64,000 nt of DNA from Cladosporium sp. IMV 00045 (lineage: Eukaryota > Ascomycota > Dothideomycetes > Cladosporiales > Cladosporiaceae): NCBI GenBank assembly GCA_001931905.2, contig MSJI02000820.1, forward strand, positions 1 to 64,000, in the 5' to 3' direction. A model generated the notes under the pieces. The model was not told the DNA's origin, made no database searches, and saw nothing but the letters and a program-made list of their open reading frames with translations. The first letter of the stretch is position 1. Every line of letters begins with the position of its first letter. The translations under genes were made by a program, and so were the position numbers. This document shows positions 11,181 through 22,253 of this stretch, piece by piece.

Positions 11181-11884
11181 TCAACCCGGAAGCTCCACCG
11201 ACGGCGACCTCACATGATATCTGAGCAAGCCTTCCGCTGCATCTTCCATAACATCCAACTCCTCCTCCGTCTCCTCGCCCATCTCCACATCACCATCCTT
11301 ATCTTTGCCACCCTCATCCCTCACCCTCTCATAGCGCTTCGTCTCCTTCCTCGGCATCGGGCGCAAACGAGTCGTGCGCTCCATGTACCCAAACTTCTGC
11401 ATGATTCTCTCCGCCGAGATATAGTATTGCAGTCTGCTGATTTCGTTGCACAGCCATGTAATCTCTGCTTTCGCAGCGTGAAGCAGTTCGACGACCTCTT
11501 CTCCGTCCATTTCGTCGATGTCCGTCGGCAGCATGCCGTCCCAGTCGTCGACGCGGGTGCGGTAGTAGTCGCCTTGGCGGACTACGATGTTGAATTCGTC
11601 GGCTTCGGTGACGAGGAGGGAGACTAAGTCTGGTTAATGGTGCATTGAAAAGATTGGAAGGACTGTCGAGCAGGTGCAGACTTACTTTGATCGTCCAAGT
11701 TGTCGCGAATCTCATAGATGGCAGCTTGCAGGGCGGTGCGCAGCAGGTACAGATGGTGGGATGTGGGAGTGATGATTGTCTGGGATTCTTGCGTCTGTGA
11801 CCGCAGCCATGCCTTGAGTTCATTGAACTCCCCATACCTCTCGTAGTCCTCATTGTACGCCAGATCATCCCACCCGGCAATCAT
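11181..11884 (-). CDS. Unrecognised ~213-residue acidic protein
   Basis: Two exons (11686-11884, 11181-11623) with a 62-bp intron joining NLDDQ-ISLLVTEADEF in frame. The N-terminal half is helical (YGEFNELKAWLRSQ; LYLLRTALQAAIYEIRDNL). The middle has LHAAKAEITWLCNEISRLQYYISAERIM, likely a coiled coil, and the end is acidic (DGDVEMGEETEEELDVMEDA). No signal peptide or membrane segment. I do not recognise the family. The regular splice junction and coherent protein argue for a real gene. Confidence 0.7.
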
Positions 11885-12462
11885 GTTCGCAGCTTTGTAT
11901 TTACTCTTGGATGCAGTCGATTGTTGATGTTTGTGGTCACGGAAGTGGTCGCTCTGTGATTGTTGATGACGATGGTTTCGCGGTAGGTGATTGATGGTGC
12001 TGTTGAAGTGAATCTCGAAGAGCAGGCAAAGAGGTGAGCTGGGCGACTCTTGAGCTCATCGTTGCGGCTTTCACATGCAAATCCGCGCGCGCGCCACCGT
12101 CATGCTGCGAACAATCTCTTGAGGTGCGGTCACTCTCGGTGAATCTTGGCAACTTCGACTACTCATTAAATGCGTAGACTGCGATATTCCCGGTTGACAG
12201 GAAGAGCGCAGCATTGAAGTTGCGGATACGGTGACGAGATTCCGCAACCAGTCCATAGTCAGCTCTCCCTTGACAAACGTTGGCTCTGACATCTAGATCA
12301 AAGGGAAGTGGAATCAGCTCTGTGTAAGCGTTGTTGCTCCTATATATGTTTAAAGCTGTCATCTAAATTCGGAGTTCGGGGATATTATGCAGTACTAACA
12401 AGACGCTTGATCGCCAGAAAACAATGCCTCCCCATTTCCTTGCCTATCCCAGCCAACGTCAC
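11885..12462. other. Intergenic
   Basis: 578 bp covering the promoter of the 213-residue gene and the amylase 3' end. Nothing coding recognised. Confidence 0.5.
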
Positions 12463-14293
12463 CTACTGCTCATAACACTTCAGGTTGAACTGAATAGGGA
12501 ACCTCTCCACACCCGGCGAATCCTTGCGGACGTAGACCGCAGGACTCCATCCCAAACAGTAGAAGTATCCACAACCCGACTGATCGATCTGGACCTCGAC
12601 AGGCTGCCTAGGATCCGAGAGAACGTTGACCCAGACCTCTCCGGGCCTGCCGATCTGCATGCGCTTGTGCGACCACTCGTTGTAAGGGCCGACAGAGAGC
12701 ACGACGGCGCAGCCGGGACGATCGTGCGTGCCGTGGCGCGTCCAGCCGATGATGCTCTGCGCGTCGAAGTAGTCCGTCTGCTGGCCGTAGGCGAACATGC
12801 GACGGCAGAAGACCAGGTCGGGGAGCAGACTGCGTTGTCCGGACGTGAAGCATGCGGGAGGGGAGCTTTTGTCGCCGCACGTGCCGTACATGTCGCCCCA
12901 GAAGACGCAGGGGAGGCCTTCGGCACGCATGAGGATGAAGGCGTAGAAGAGGGATTTGAGGCGGATGTCGATGGGTGTCGCGGCTGCTTGGCCGGGCTGC
13001 GTGTCGTGGTTGGTAACTAGGGTGACGGCACTTTGGGGTCGCTCTTTCAGGAGAGAGCCGCGCATGATGGTTCTGAGATCGGCGTTGGGGGATTTAGCGA
13101 CGACGTCCTTGGAGACACGCGCGAAGTCGGACACCATAGGAGCGTCGTATGCGAAGGCGCCCTGGCCAACAGTGTCAAGCCATCTCGTGATCTTGTGAAC
13201 CTTGCCCGTCCAGACTTCACCGACAATGAAGGCATCGCGACCACGTTTGGCGCGGCTGGCTTCATGAACCCTGGCAATCCAGTCGCGAGCGAAGCCGTAC
13301 GAGAAGTGTGCTGCAGCATCCAATCTGAAACCGTCCAGTTCATTCTCGTTCACCATCCAGTCAGCCCAGTTGAACAAATCTTCGCGAACTTCCGGGTGCT
13401 TGTGATCAATATCCGAGAACATCAGGTAATCCGCGTTGCCGTGCAAGTCGTCCACGTCCTCAGCCCAGTCCTTACCTGGACGCTTCATGGAGATTGTTGA
13501 TGAGGGTTCAGACTTCTTTCCGCTGAAGAATCTCGAAATTTTGTGCATGCCCTTCTTGAATAAGTCAGGATCCTCCTGGCCCGGTTTGGGGAAGTTGGCA
13601 GGGTCGTCAATGATCTTGTAGATTGCATGCTTCTCCGCTCTCTGATCCCAGTCCGAGCCGGTGAAGTGCTCCGCTCTCCACTTCATGGGAGAGTATGCGC
13701 CGCCGCGAGCATCGTGATTGTACACGATCCAGGGTGTGATTTTCTTGGGAGACGACGTCTCAACTCTGCGGTCTGTACAACATTCAATCGTCAGAATTTA
13801 TTTCAGCGTGAATAGAGCTGCCGAGAAGACTCTTTCAAACAGCATTCAACTCACCTTCCTTATCAACCTCAACAGCCCAGCATTCCATCGTAGTATCACC
13901 CGCCGTCTTATGATTAAGCACCGCATCCCAAATGCCCTCGACGCCATTCCCATGCAACTGCTGGATCAAATCGTGCAACTCCTGCTTACTCCCCCACTTG
14001 GTGTTCGTGCGGCACTTCTGATCGAACTCTCCCAGATCCCACAGATCGTAGCAGTCGTAGCCATTACCGTTGCCCGAAGGTTCGTTGGCCTTGCAGCCAG
14101 GGGGGAGCCAGAACATGGTCAGGCCGAGGCCGGCGAGGGAGGGCGTGAGGCGTGCCAGGCGCGCATAGTGGGAGCCGTGGGAGTGTGTTTCACCGTGTGC
14201 TGGTTTCTCCGTTTGCGTGTGCCATTCGAAGGACTGGAAGATCGTCTGGTTTTGGGGTGTTTGGCCGTGGCCGCCGTAGCCAGGGTAGGACAT
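12463..14293 (-). CDS. GH13 alpha-amylase, intracellular type
   Basis: Glycoside hydrolase family 13 alpha-amylase of about 582 residues, cleaving alpha-1,4-glucan. Exons are 13855-14293 and 12463-13772; the 82-bp intron joins VDKE-DRRVETSSPKK in frame. No signal peptide (starts MSYPGYGGHGQTPQNQT), so it should be cytoplasmic, like the fungal GH13_5 enzymes related to bacterial liquefying amylases. Catalytic residues are all present: nucleophile Asp ~298 in DGFRLDAAAHF, acid/base Glu ~332 in AFIVGEVW, and transition-state Asp ~403 in LVTNHDTQPGQ. Region I reads DAVLNHKTAGD. Likely role: glycogen turnover or cell-wall alpha-glucan synthesis (inferred from the class). Confidence 0.9.
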
Positions 14294-15114
14294 GATGGCG
14301 TGGCTAGATTATATGCAAAAAGAACGAATGAAAAGCTCAACAAGACGTGTCCCTGAATATCCAATTGGTGTAGCTACTGTACAATTGTCATTCAGGCCTA
14401 CCGTCCGTCGCAAAAGTATCGTAGCCTTACGAGTGCACGCCGGCGACGTCAGTGTGCCAGACCCACAGTAAATCTGCCATCGTTCTGCCGTGCGGAAGAT
14501 GGCAATTGCGGTCAAGGGCCAATATCTTGGCCTCGGTTTTCCAATAGCTCGGCGCTTGAATATAGATAGTGCAATGACCGGGGTGTGGGCGGACGCTGTG
14601 GCGAAGAAGAACATATGCGGTGTGGTGATGGCAGGTATGCGCCGCGCCCTCGCACAGGGCTTGCCTGCATTGGGATGAGGCTCAAACGGCGATCAGCCTC
14701 GAAAGCCAGGATCGACAGTTTGTCAGGCTGTTCAGGGTTATGAGAAAAGTCATAAAACTCAATGTACGCAGCAAAAGTCTAAACGCGAAATTTCTTAGAT
14801 GGCGAAGGACAGCAAAACTGTATAAAGACAAAATGCATTACATCTGCGCCCGTGAGCGCAGTTCCGTGTACCTATGATACAAAGCGTCCCGAGGTTCTAT
14901 CGTCTATCCAGCAGGCAAAACACAACCCTGCCCACCAAATAGTCATGCATGAACGCTAGAACCAAGTATCAAAAATCCCAATCTTTATCTCGCGAGAGCT
15001 CGGTGCTTGCGCACTTCCGTCGCCTCGCATATTGCTTTTCAGTCTGCTCTAGAAGATCCAGTATATCCTCTATTACATTGTTCTCCCTCAAGACTTCCCA
15101 TCTAAGCGACGCGC
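14294..15114. other. Intergenic, amylase promoter side
   Basis: About 820 bp between two minus-strand genes, including the amylase promoter and the phosphate carrier 3' UTR. No coding region recognised. Confidence 0.5.
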
Positions 15115-16306
15115 TTATTTGGCGATCTCGACACCACCGACGGCACCGATGGCCTTCAAAATTTGTCAGCTTGTGCGCATGAAAAATTTGTCATGATTAT
15201 AATTCAAGACTTACCTTCTTGATGTCGCCGTAGATGGCGAACTGACCGGCGGTCAGGGTACCAACCATGAAAAGACGAGCGCCGATACCAGAGTAAGAGC
15301 CACGGAGACCGAGCTCCTTGGCGATCTTGATGAGACGGCTGGTGGTGCCCTCACCGGGGAGAGCCTGGGTCTTGTTGATCTTGGAAAGCATGGTGTCGGC
15401 GGGCTGAGAGACAAGGGCGGCGGCGAAACCAGCGATGAGACCGGAACCAAGGTTGACGGTGGTGTTCATGCCAGCAGAGGCGGTGGCCTTGTCGACGTAG
15501 TTGGCGTAGATGGCCTCAGCGACCTTCTCGTAGACGACGAACTTGGACATGGTGTAGGGGATCCTGTGGACGTGTCAGTGTGGATTATGCCATTTCGTCC
15601 ATTGGCACGAAGTTCAACTTACTGCTTGAAGAGGATGGGGCCGAAACCGCCGTAGAAAGCACCAATACCCTCCTCCTTGGCAATGCGGGAGAAACCAGAG
15701 ACGAGACCGGTAGCGAAGGTAGGCTGGGAGACGAGACGGATACGGGTGGCCTCGAGAGGGCAGAGGGCGATGTCGGCAAGGAACTCAGCGCAGGCGGAGG
15801 AGGCGAGGTAGACAGCGGTGCGGTTGTTGGCAGCGTTCTCGTAGCCGAGGAGACCAATGGACTGCTGCTTGAAGAACTCGTAACCACCGAACTTCAGGGC
15901 ACCCTGGAGGAAGTAACCAGCGAAGGTAGGGCCGGCACCAGTGAGGAGAGCGCCAGCGCCCTCATTCTGGATGACCTGCTTGAAGCCGCCGATGAAACCG
16001 CGGTTGTAGGTCTGGGGGTCGAGCTGGATGCGGGTCTTGACGCTGTCGCGGGAGTGTTAGCGGGATGCGCCTGATTGTGTCTGCGGCGCGCATTGCGCCG
16101 GCCGTTGAGACCAGTGAGGTGAATTCTTACACATCGACGGGGGTGAGGCCACCGTGGGTGACGGAGCAGCAGACGGCACCGGCGAAGGCGAAACGAGAGT
16201 AGAGAGCGACACCAGAGAGCTTCTGGGGCTCAGCGGCCTGGACCTGCTGCTTGACAGCGTCGACCTTGACGCTGCCGGTGGAGGTGGGAGGAGCCTGGGC
16301 AGACAT
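15115..16306 (-). CDS. MIR1: Mitochondrial phosphate carrier, complete copy
   Basis: Inner-membrane carrier importing phosphate for ATP synthesis, about 327 residues. Exons: 16131-16306, 15623-16042, 15215-15563 and 15115-15153, with introns of 88, 59 and 61 bp. Three mitochondrial-carrier repeats are visible, with signatures [23 protein letters not shown] and [28 protein letters not shown] and [17 protein letters not shown] are typical of MIR1/PiC. The start [17 protein letters not shown] needs no cleavable presequence. Strong C-ending codon bias suggests high expression and also creates long spurious antisense frames. The left end of the 12-kb repeat (15707) lies inside this gene. Confidence 0.93.
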
Positions 16307-16868
16307 TGTGTATGAGATATGGATGTGGGAGTGGAGATGGGGGGTGGAAGTAAGGTGTAGGTGGTGGTGCAGTAAGTGGTGTGGATGAGAGGTTGGAAGG
16401 GAGCAATTGTTTTTGGATGCACGACCCCCGACCCCGAGACTTCCCGGCGGCTAAGCCAGCGTTGGGGCAGAGCATGCCCATCCGCCAGACTCGACCGGAG
16501 GAAATAAAACGGCGCTATGACGGAATTGCTAGCACCTCCGTGGTGCCGAAGAGCCTTACTACTGGTTGCTACGAACATGTGATAACAGTGTTAAAACGCC
16601 TTTGTTGTCTGGGGACGGTATATATGGCCATTGGCCACGCTGCTTGGACAGTTATATACCAGCTTGAAAAAAAAAATTCTCCGCCTCTCCGATTGTCGAC
16701 GCGAGATCAAATGCCGCCCTCGAAGTTGACATGACAACATAGTACAGCAAGCTAGAATACAAGGCTATCGGGTTCGCATGCACTGTCATCCGGCGACCTA
16801 TTCCAGAGAGGAGATTGGTTCAAATTGTTCCCTCCAACCCGACTTGGCATATTAACATGTCTTCACTT
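16307..16868. promoter_or_regulatory. Upstream region of phosphate carrier (copy A)
   Basis: 562 bp between the MIR1 start and the GST stop, both minus strand. Conserved in copy B (28311-28866) with small indels. No second gene seen. A CT/GA-rich leader precedes the MIR1 start. Confidence 0.5.
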
Positions 16869-17620
16869 TCACTTTCTCCAGACATCAGAAGTGACTCCTC
16901 CACCCTGCAAGAGACTCTTTGGGGCCTCGCCGCTCAGCAGCAGCTTCATCTCTGGGTCGCCTTTTTCCATCTGTACACATTGTTAGCATCGCCTAAATTA
17001 AACCACTCGGGTAGATCGCCACTCACAGCACGCTGATATCCAGGCCTTGCTGCGACATCCTGCAACCACCGCAGAATATTCGGATAGCTTGACAGGTCCA
17101 CAGGTCCCCAGTATCTCTGGGTCGTCAACGAATACATAGTCATGATATCCGCCGCCGTGAAGTCCTCGCCTGCCAGCCATTTGCTCTCGGCCAGACGCTG
17201 GTCCATCACCCTGATCGCGCCGTGCAGTCTTGCCTCTCTGAATTTCTGCATCGCCTCGTCTGGAAGTGGGAACATGGCGGAGATCATCTGAGGCTGCAGT
17301 GTGCCATTCGCCCAGTGGAACCAGTGTAGGTAGTTGGCGTATTCTGGATCGTTAGGTTTCTTTGCCAGTCTGCCATCACCGTGTCGGTGGATGATGTATT
17401 CGACAACAGCGCCGCTTTCACTGAGCGTGATGCCGGCGTCGGTGTCTTCCATGAAAGGTGATTTGCCTGTGGAGTTTCCGGGCAGAGACGAAAGAGACTC
17501 CGGAGCCAGCAGAGGTGCTCGTGTGTGTCGGGTGAGTTGATAGGGAATACCGAGCTCTTCACAGAGGAAGACGACGCGTTCGGATTGAGAAACTCCCATG
17601 TGATGGACGGTGAGAACCAT
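16869..17620 (-). CDS. Glutathione S-transferase (copy A)
   Basis: Cytosolic GST of about 231 residues; conjugates glutathione to electrophiles or reduces peroxides. Two exons: 17027-17620 and 16971's far side 16869-16970. The 56-bp intron (GTGAG..GCTAAC..TACAG) joins GYQRA-MEKGDPEM in frame. Reading through the intron would give a wrong C-terminus, so splicing is preferred. The N-terminal thioredoxin-like domain holds VHHMGVSQSERVVFLCEELGI and the glutathione-contacting LSESGAVVEYI. The helical domain has NYLHWFHWANGTLQPQM and WLAGEDFTAADIMTMY. The start at 17620 (MVLTVHHMG) is the first ATG; an upstream open frame has none. It is divergent from the NmrA-like gene. Confidence 0.9.
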
Positions 17621-18687
17621 ATTTGCGGTTGGTAGTGCCAGTGACTGAAGTGTCCTCAGATGGGCAAATCGCAGTTGAATCAATGTTGCTCGGCAGTGGT
17701 GGAAGATCTATCGAAGCCACAGGACAGATAGTGTTTGCGTTGATAGGGCAAATATGAGAGGTTTCTCAGAAGCTTAAGTTCAAGGCTTACTTACAATATA
17801 TGCTTCAAAGCAAAGCTGGCAGTTACTTGTCTACAGTCATCTCAAGGCGATCCTTACACTTTGCGTAGGTATTTGACATCAGTGGTGGTGATCCCAGGCT
17901 GCCAGCCCCACTCTACAGAGTGGTTCTAAAGAAGTTCGGCTGTTGTGCATCCCGTCCAATGCATAACTGAGGTAATCAGTAGCATTCTCGAGACTCATGA
18001 GTTGTATAGTCCAGATACATCCGGCACAATTGGCGTTCGAGCCAAGTGTCAGTCCCGGCTTGATGTCAGGATCATAAGATATTTTACTAATCACGCGAGT
18101 TTTCTCTCGTCCACAGCATCCGCGTTTCGTCCTGGATCGCGAAGCATCCCGTGTCGCGTCAGACGATGACTCCAGTCAAATTGAGGGGGGTGCGCCACGT
18201 ATACGTAGGAATCGCGAAAGCGCATGGTCGAACGACATTTTCTCTCATCACGGACGCCTCGGGTTTAATGTTTATGTCCTTCATCGTCGCTTTGGCCGTC
18301 GTCATCTACGGTCGTCCAGATGTGCACCTAGCCGAAACCTCAGGAATACGGATTGGGGTTAGACTGTCAAAAAGGTGGGGAACGACGAACTCTCATCCAT
18401 GCCACAGACAGACCACCAACTACAACAGAGGTCAATACGGGTCTTCGGGCATTCGCTGCCATCGTATTCATTGACCGCGTGTTACCCACGAATGGGAGCA
18501 ACACTGTGGACAGCCTCGAGCAAGCTCCAGCTTCTAGATTTCTGGGCGGACTTAAGCATGTGAGTGTGTGGATTGAAGATATAAGTACTTTCTGAACATC
18601 TCATCTGGTCTTCCCATCGTCAGAACACTCTCACTTGACACAGTGAATACTTCGCTTGCAAACAACATCAACTTTTGGCAAAGCAAG
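17621..18687. promoter_or_regulatory. Divergent promoter GST / NmrA-like (copy A)
   Basis: 1.07 kb between two divergent genes. The GST-proximal half (to about 18175) is nearly the same as copy B (to about 30178). The NmrA-proximal half (about 18175-18650) has diverged strongly in sequence and spacing. Open frames in this part are not shared between copies, so I do not call genes here. Confidence 0.55.
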
Positions 18688-19753
18688 ATGGCAAACAGCG
18701 ACTACCTCAAAAAAATCGCCATTGTCGGCGTAAGTAACCCTCGACGACAGCCGTTTGGATCGACTGACCGTATGCCAGGCCGGCGGCAACAGTGGCAGCT
18801 TCATCGCCCAGTCTCTCATCGACACTGGCCGCTTTGATGTCACTGCGATCACCCGTCCGGAAAGCACCAGCAAGCTCCCAGACGGCATCAAAGTCGCCAA
18901 GGCGTCGAACGACGACCACGATGCTCTTGTCTCCGCTCTCCGCGGCCAAGATGCTCTTATCATCACCCTCGGTGTGACCGCGCCAGCCGACACTCACACC
19001 AAAATCGTCCGCGCAGCCGCTGCTGCCGGTGTGCCATGGGTGCTCCCCAATGACTGGGGAGTCGACACCGAGACCGAAGAATACATCAACGACATCCCAG
19101 GTATTGCCAAAGTGCCCGCCGCCCGCAAAGATGTCGCCGACACCGGCGTCTGCAAGTTCATCTCCGTATCAACGGGTTTCTGGTACGAATGGTCGCTGGC
19201 CATCCCATTCTCCTATGGCTTCGATTTTGCCAACAAGACAGTCACCTTCTTCGACGACGGCGAGACCAAAATCTCCACTTCGTCATGGCCACAGGTTGGC
19301 CGCGCAGTCACGTCTCTGCTTAGTCTACCGATCAAGCCCGAGGGTGGCAATTCCGAGCGCTGCCTTGAACACTTCCAGAACAAAGTCGTCTACGTCAACT
19401 CCTTCACTGTCAGCCAGAGAGATATGTTCGACTCCGTCCTCCGAGTGACTGGCGACAAGTTCGAAGACTGGACTATCAACAAGGAGCCCGCAAGAGAGCG
19501 CTATGCCTCCGCCGTGAAGGCGCTGCAGGGCGGCGAGCGGATGGCGTATGTTCGCATGATGTACACTCGTGTCTTCTTCGACGACGGTACTGGTGACTTC
19601 GAGACCAGAAGAGGCACTGCGAATCAGATTCTGCAGCTTCCAAAGGAGAGCCTTGATGAAGCGACGATTCGTGCGATCGAAAGATCTGGAACGGCGCTCT
19701 CGGCTTATGAGAAGGTTGTCAAAGAGAGGCTCGCACAGAAAGGGGATATTTGA
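18688..19753 (+). CDS. NmrA-like / isoflavone-reductase-type protein (copy A)
   Basis: NAD(P)-binding Rossmann protein of the NmrA-like/isoflavone reductase family, about 338 residues; cytosolic. Exon 1 (18688-18729) and exon 2 (18779-19753) are separated by a 49-bp intron. Splicing rebuilds the dinucleotide-binding loop IAIVGAGGNSGSFIAQSLI, which is otherwise broken. Other family features are VTAITRPEST after strand 2, GQDALIITLGV, GVPWVLPNDWGVD and FISVSTGFWYEWSL. Such proteins are NADPH-dependent reductases or redox sensors; the substrate cannot be told from sequence. About 16 residues differ from copy B, so both look maintained. Confidence 0.9.
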
Positions 19754-19959
19754 TGTGATGCGTGAACTAGCCTTTTTCTTTTTGACGTCCTCGACTGCAA
19801 CCAAATGGCAAATTAGCTCTTATCTTGATTCCACTACTCCTCACGCTCATATCCACTTCTCATCTACTGGGGGCCCTAGGCGACGATCTGATTTTGAAAC
19901 ATCGTCATTCCTAAAGGCTGCGCTCTAGCATTATCCCTGATCGCAAGACCGCTTGTGAA

Positions 19960-21566
19960 TCACAGACTCTCAACTCTAGGCGGGCCAACCTTGCAAGAAA
20001 AAACGTAATCCGCATTCTCCGGCTGCAAACTTCTGATAAGCTGCCGCATACTCGCACACTGCGGAAGAGCGAGGTATGTCGCCAACGCAACGCGAGCATC
20101 ATGCAATTCCTCCGAACACACTTCGGCCACATGCGTCACGGCCGTCCCCAAAGGAAATGTAGCAAGGTGAACCCGGAACATTCCCATGGCCGGTTTAAGG
20201 AGGATGGAGATGATGCGCACGGCGTTTTGGCAACACATGTCTGCTAGGGAGGCAGCGGGTAGATAGCTGTCCGATGGATCGAGGTCGTGGAGCGTGCTGT
20301 TGACCTTAAGAATCAGTGACCAGTAAAAGGATGTCATGTGGGCGGCCATGATGGTTTTGGCACTGATCGATCGTGTAGCAGACGTGCTTGTGAGCTCCGA
20401 CTTGACTTCTTCCTCGAAGTATGCATAGTATGCGTCTCTCCATTCGTTCAACTGTCGATGCAAATTGAGGAATATCTTGATCGTTTCTTCATATTGAGCA
20501 ACCAGAAGGGAAACTGGCAGGTGCGGCAGACGGTCCACACGCTCATATAAGTCGGGGAGATCGAAAGCGATATCGATCAGAAGGTCTTGGGTCGTTTTGC
20601 TGTGATGAGTCCACGGTATAGTCTTCCAGGCACTTTGGCTGAGGAATGAGGCTTTTCGAGCTCGCATTGCAGCAAATGCCTAAATGTATCAGTCAGACGA
20701 TTTACACTCCCTGGGCTTGAGAGTCACATACTAAATGCATACGACCATCGACAAAGAGGCGGTGCGCGAGACCACTAGTATAGAAGCTCGGAGAATTAGC
20801 GAACAGTAATGAAGCCTCGCCGATGTTATGTGTCATCCAGTTGTTGGCCTGCGTCATCTTGTCTGTATCATCCTTCGGTTGCATTGCCTGAAGATTGTGA
20901 GCGCTCTTCTCTATGGTTAACATGATGCCGTACCTCAAAGAAGCTCAATAGTCGGACAGTTGTTATCAGCTCCAACTTTCGTCCCCCACACAAGAGATTG
21001 TTTTTGCGTGCGTTGATCAAAGTGGACGTATCAGACAACACGTCTCCGTATAGCCGCTGACCTTCCTTGGTCATCCATTCCTGTGAACCAACGCGGCCGA
21101 GGGTTGCAAGAGATAGAGCAAGTAGCGCTTTATGGATGGTATGGACTTGGACTTGCTGTTCAAGGATGTGTATTGACTCAATCCAGCCTTTCAACACATT
21201 GACATCGGCTGGAAGGTTTTGGCCGTTTGGCAGGTAAGCCTTCCAGTATAGTCCAGTTATTTGGTGAAAGAAAGCAGAACGTGACAGATTAGAATGCAGT
21301 AAAATTCTATTGTCACATTGTGCCGGCTTGTTGGGTGTCTGTTTCTGCTTGCTTTGTATCACTGTGTTCTTGAAGACCAGTGGTCTGATATACCCTTCGC
21401 ATTCGCGTTTCAATCTTTGGCATTGGCCACATGCAGGCTTTTGGAGATCACACTTGATGCTGGTCAGACCAGAACTGCCTCGATTTCATGCTCTGCAGGG
21501 GCTTACCGCTTTCCGCCGTTTCAGACAAGTCAAGCATGCCTTCGAACCTCCGGGCCGTTTGACCAT
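19960..21566 (-). CDS. Zn2Cys6 transcription factor 1 (copy A, shortened C-terminus)
   Basis: Fungal binuclear zinc-cluster regulator, 484 residues as encoded. Exons: 21507-21566, 20934-21452, 20732-20887 and 19960-20679; introns are 54, 46 and 52 bp. Intron 1 lies inside the zinc cluster; after splicing it reads C-x2-C-x6-C-x6-C-x2-C-x6-C (ACLTCLKRRKACDLQKPACG...). The rest is the usual helical middle region (WKAYLPNGQNLPADVNVLKGWIESIHI...). Compared with copy B (512 residues) a TCA codon is TGA here, removing the last 28 residues. It is divergent from the DJ-1-family gene and may regulate it (inference from position). Confidence 0.85.
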
Positions 21567-22253
21567 AGTGAGATGAGGTCATGGGGTAGTTCAAGTATAT
21601 AGTAGCGGCAGGCAACCAGATAAGGACTCAGCAAAAATCTCCTTTCAACTTCTCGATTCGAGTAGGCAACAATGTCGGTGTTGTTACACACGAAGTAAGC
21701 GATGGTGAGCTGAGGAAGTCGATGATTGAGCGAGCTGAGGTACGGGGGTACGTTGAGATCAGCCTTCGCGAAGGATTCGAGCTACCAACGAAGGATTTTT
21801 TGAACACAGCGACGGCCACAGAATCTCCGCGATCATCCATCGTGGAAATATTTGTCGTTCGCAATCGCATGTAATCGCGTGTTCCACGTTGTGGCATAAG
21901 GCAGCAGCTTATTGCACGTGGCTGAAGAAGACAATAGGCACACTCGTATATTTGATGCAGAATTTATATTGCTGCGGAATCGAAACTTGCTCATTCTAGA
22001 GCATCTCGCACGATAGATGGTGCATGATCTTCGGATTCCCACACAAGACGCGGCGACATCTGTTCCGAGATGCCAGAATCGCATGACTTACTAATCTGTG
22101 AATCTCTCGATTCTTGAGACGCAATAGTCCCCGAGGGCCTTATAAATGACCAGTGACGATGCCTCAAAAGCGTACAAGATCTCTTGGAGGACTCTAATTG
22201 ACAAACCGAGGGCCGCACCAGTCTTTGAGATCTGCAAAGCTACAGCAGCAAAG
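21567..22253. promoter_or_regulatory. Divergent promoter factor 1 / DJ-1 (copy A)
   Basis: 687 bp between divergent starts, largely conserved in copy B. Includes the palindrome listed separately at 21763-21774. No gene seen inside. Confidence 0.5.
21763..21774. promoter_or_regulatory. Conserved 12-bp palindrome CCTTCGCGAAGG (copy A)
   Basis: Perfect palindrome in the factor 1 / DJ-1 divergent promoter, kept unchanged in copy B at 33964-33975. Zinc-cluster dimers often bind inverted half-sites, so it could be an operator. No factor is known to me for this exact sequence. Confidence 0.35.

Noticed and set aside
12424..13020. Antisense frame over the amylase
   Set aside because: The opposite strand carries all three GH13 catalytic motifs; the antisense product has none.
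15580..16074. Long antisense frame (~164 residues) over the phosphate carrier
   Set aside because: It mirrors the C-ending codon bias of MIR1, is Glu/Ala/Gly/Val-rich without motifs, and the carrier on the other strand is certain.
17621..17683. N-terminal extension of the GST resembling a mitochondrial presequence
   Set aside because: It would start at TTG; no ATG exists in the extension and copy B has GTT there.
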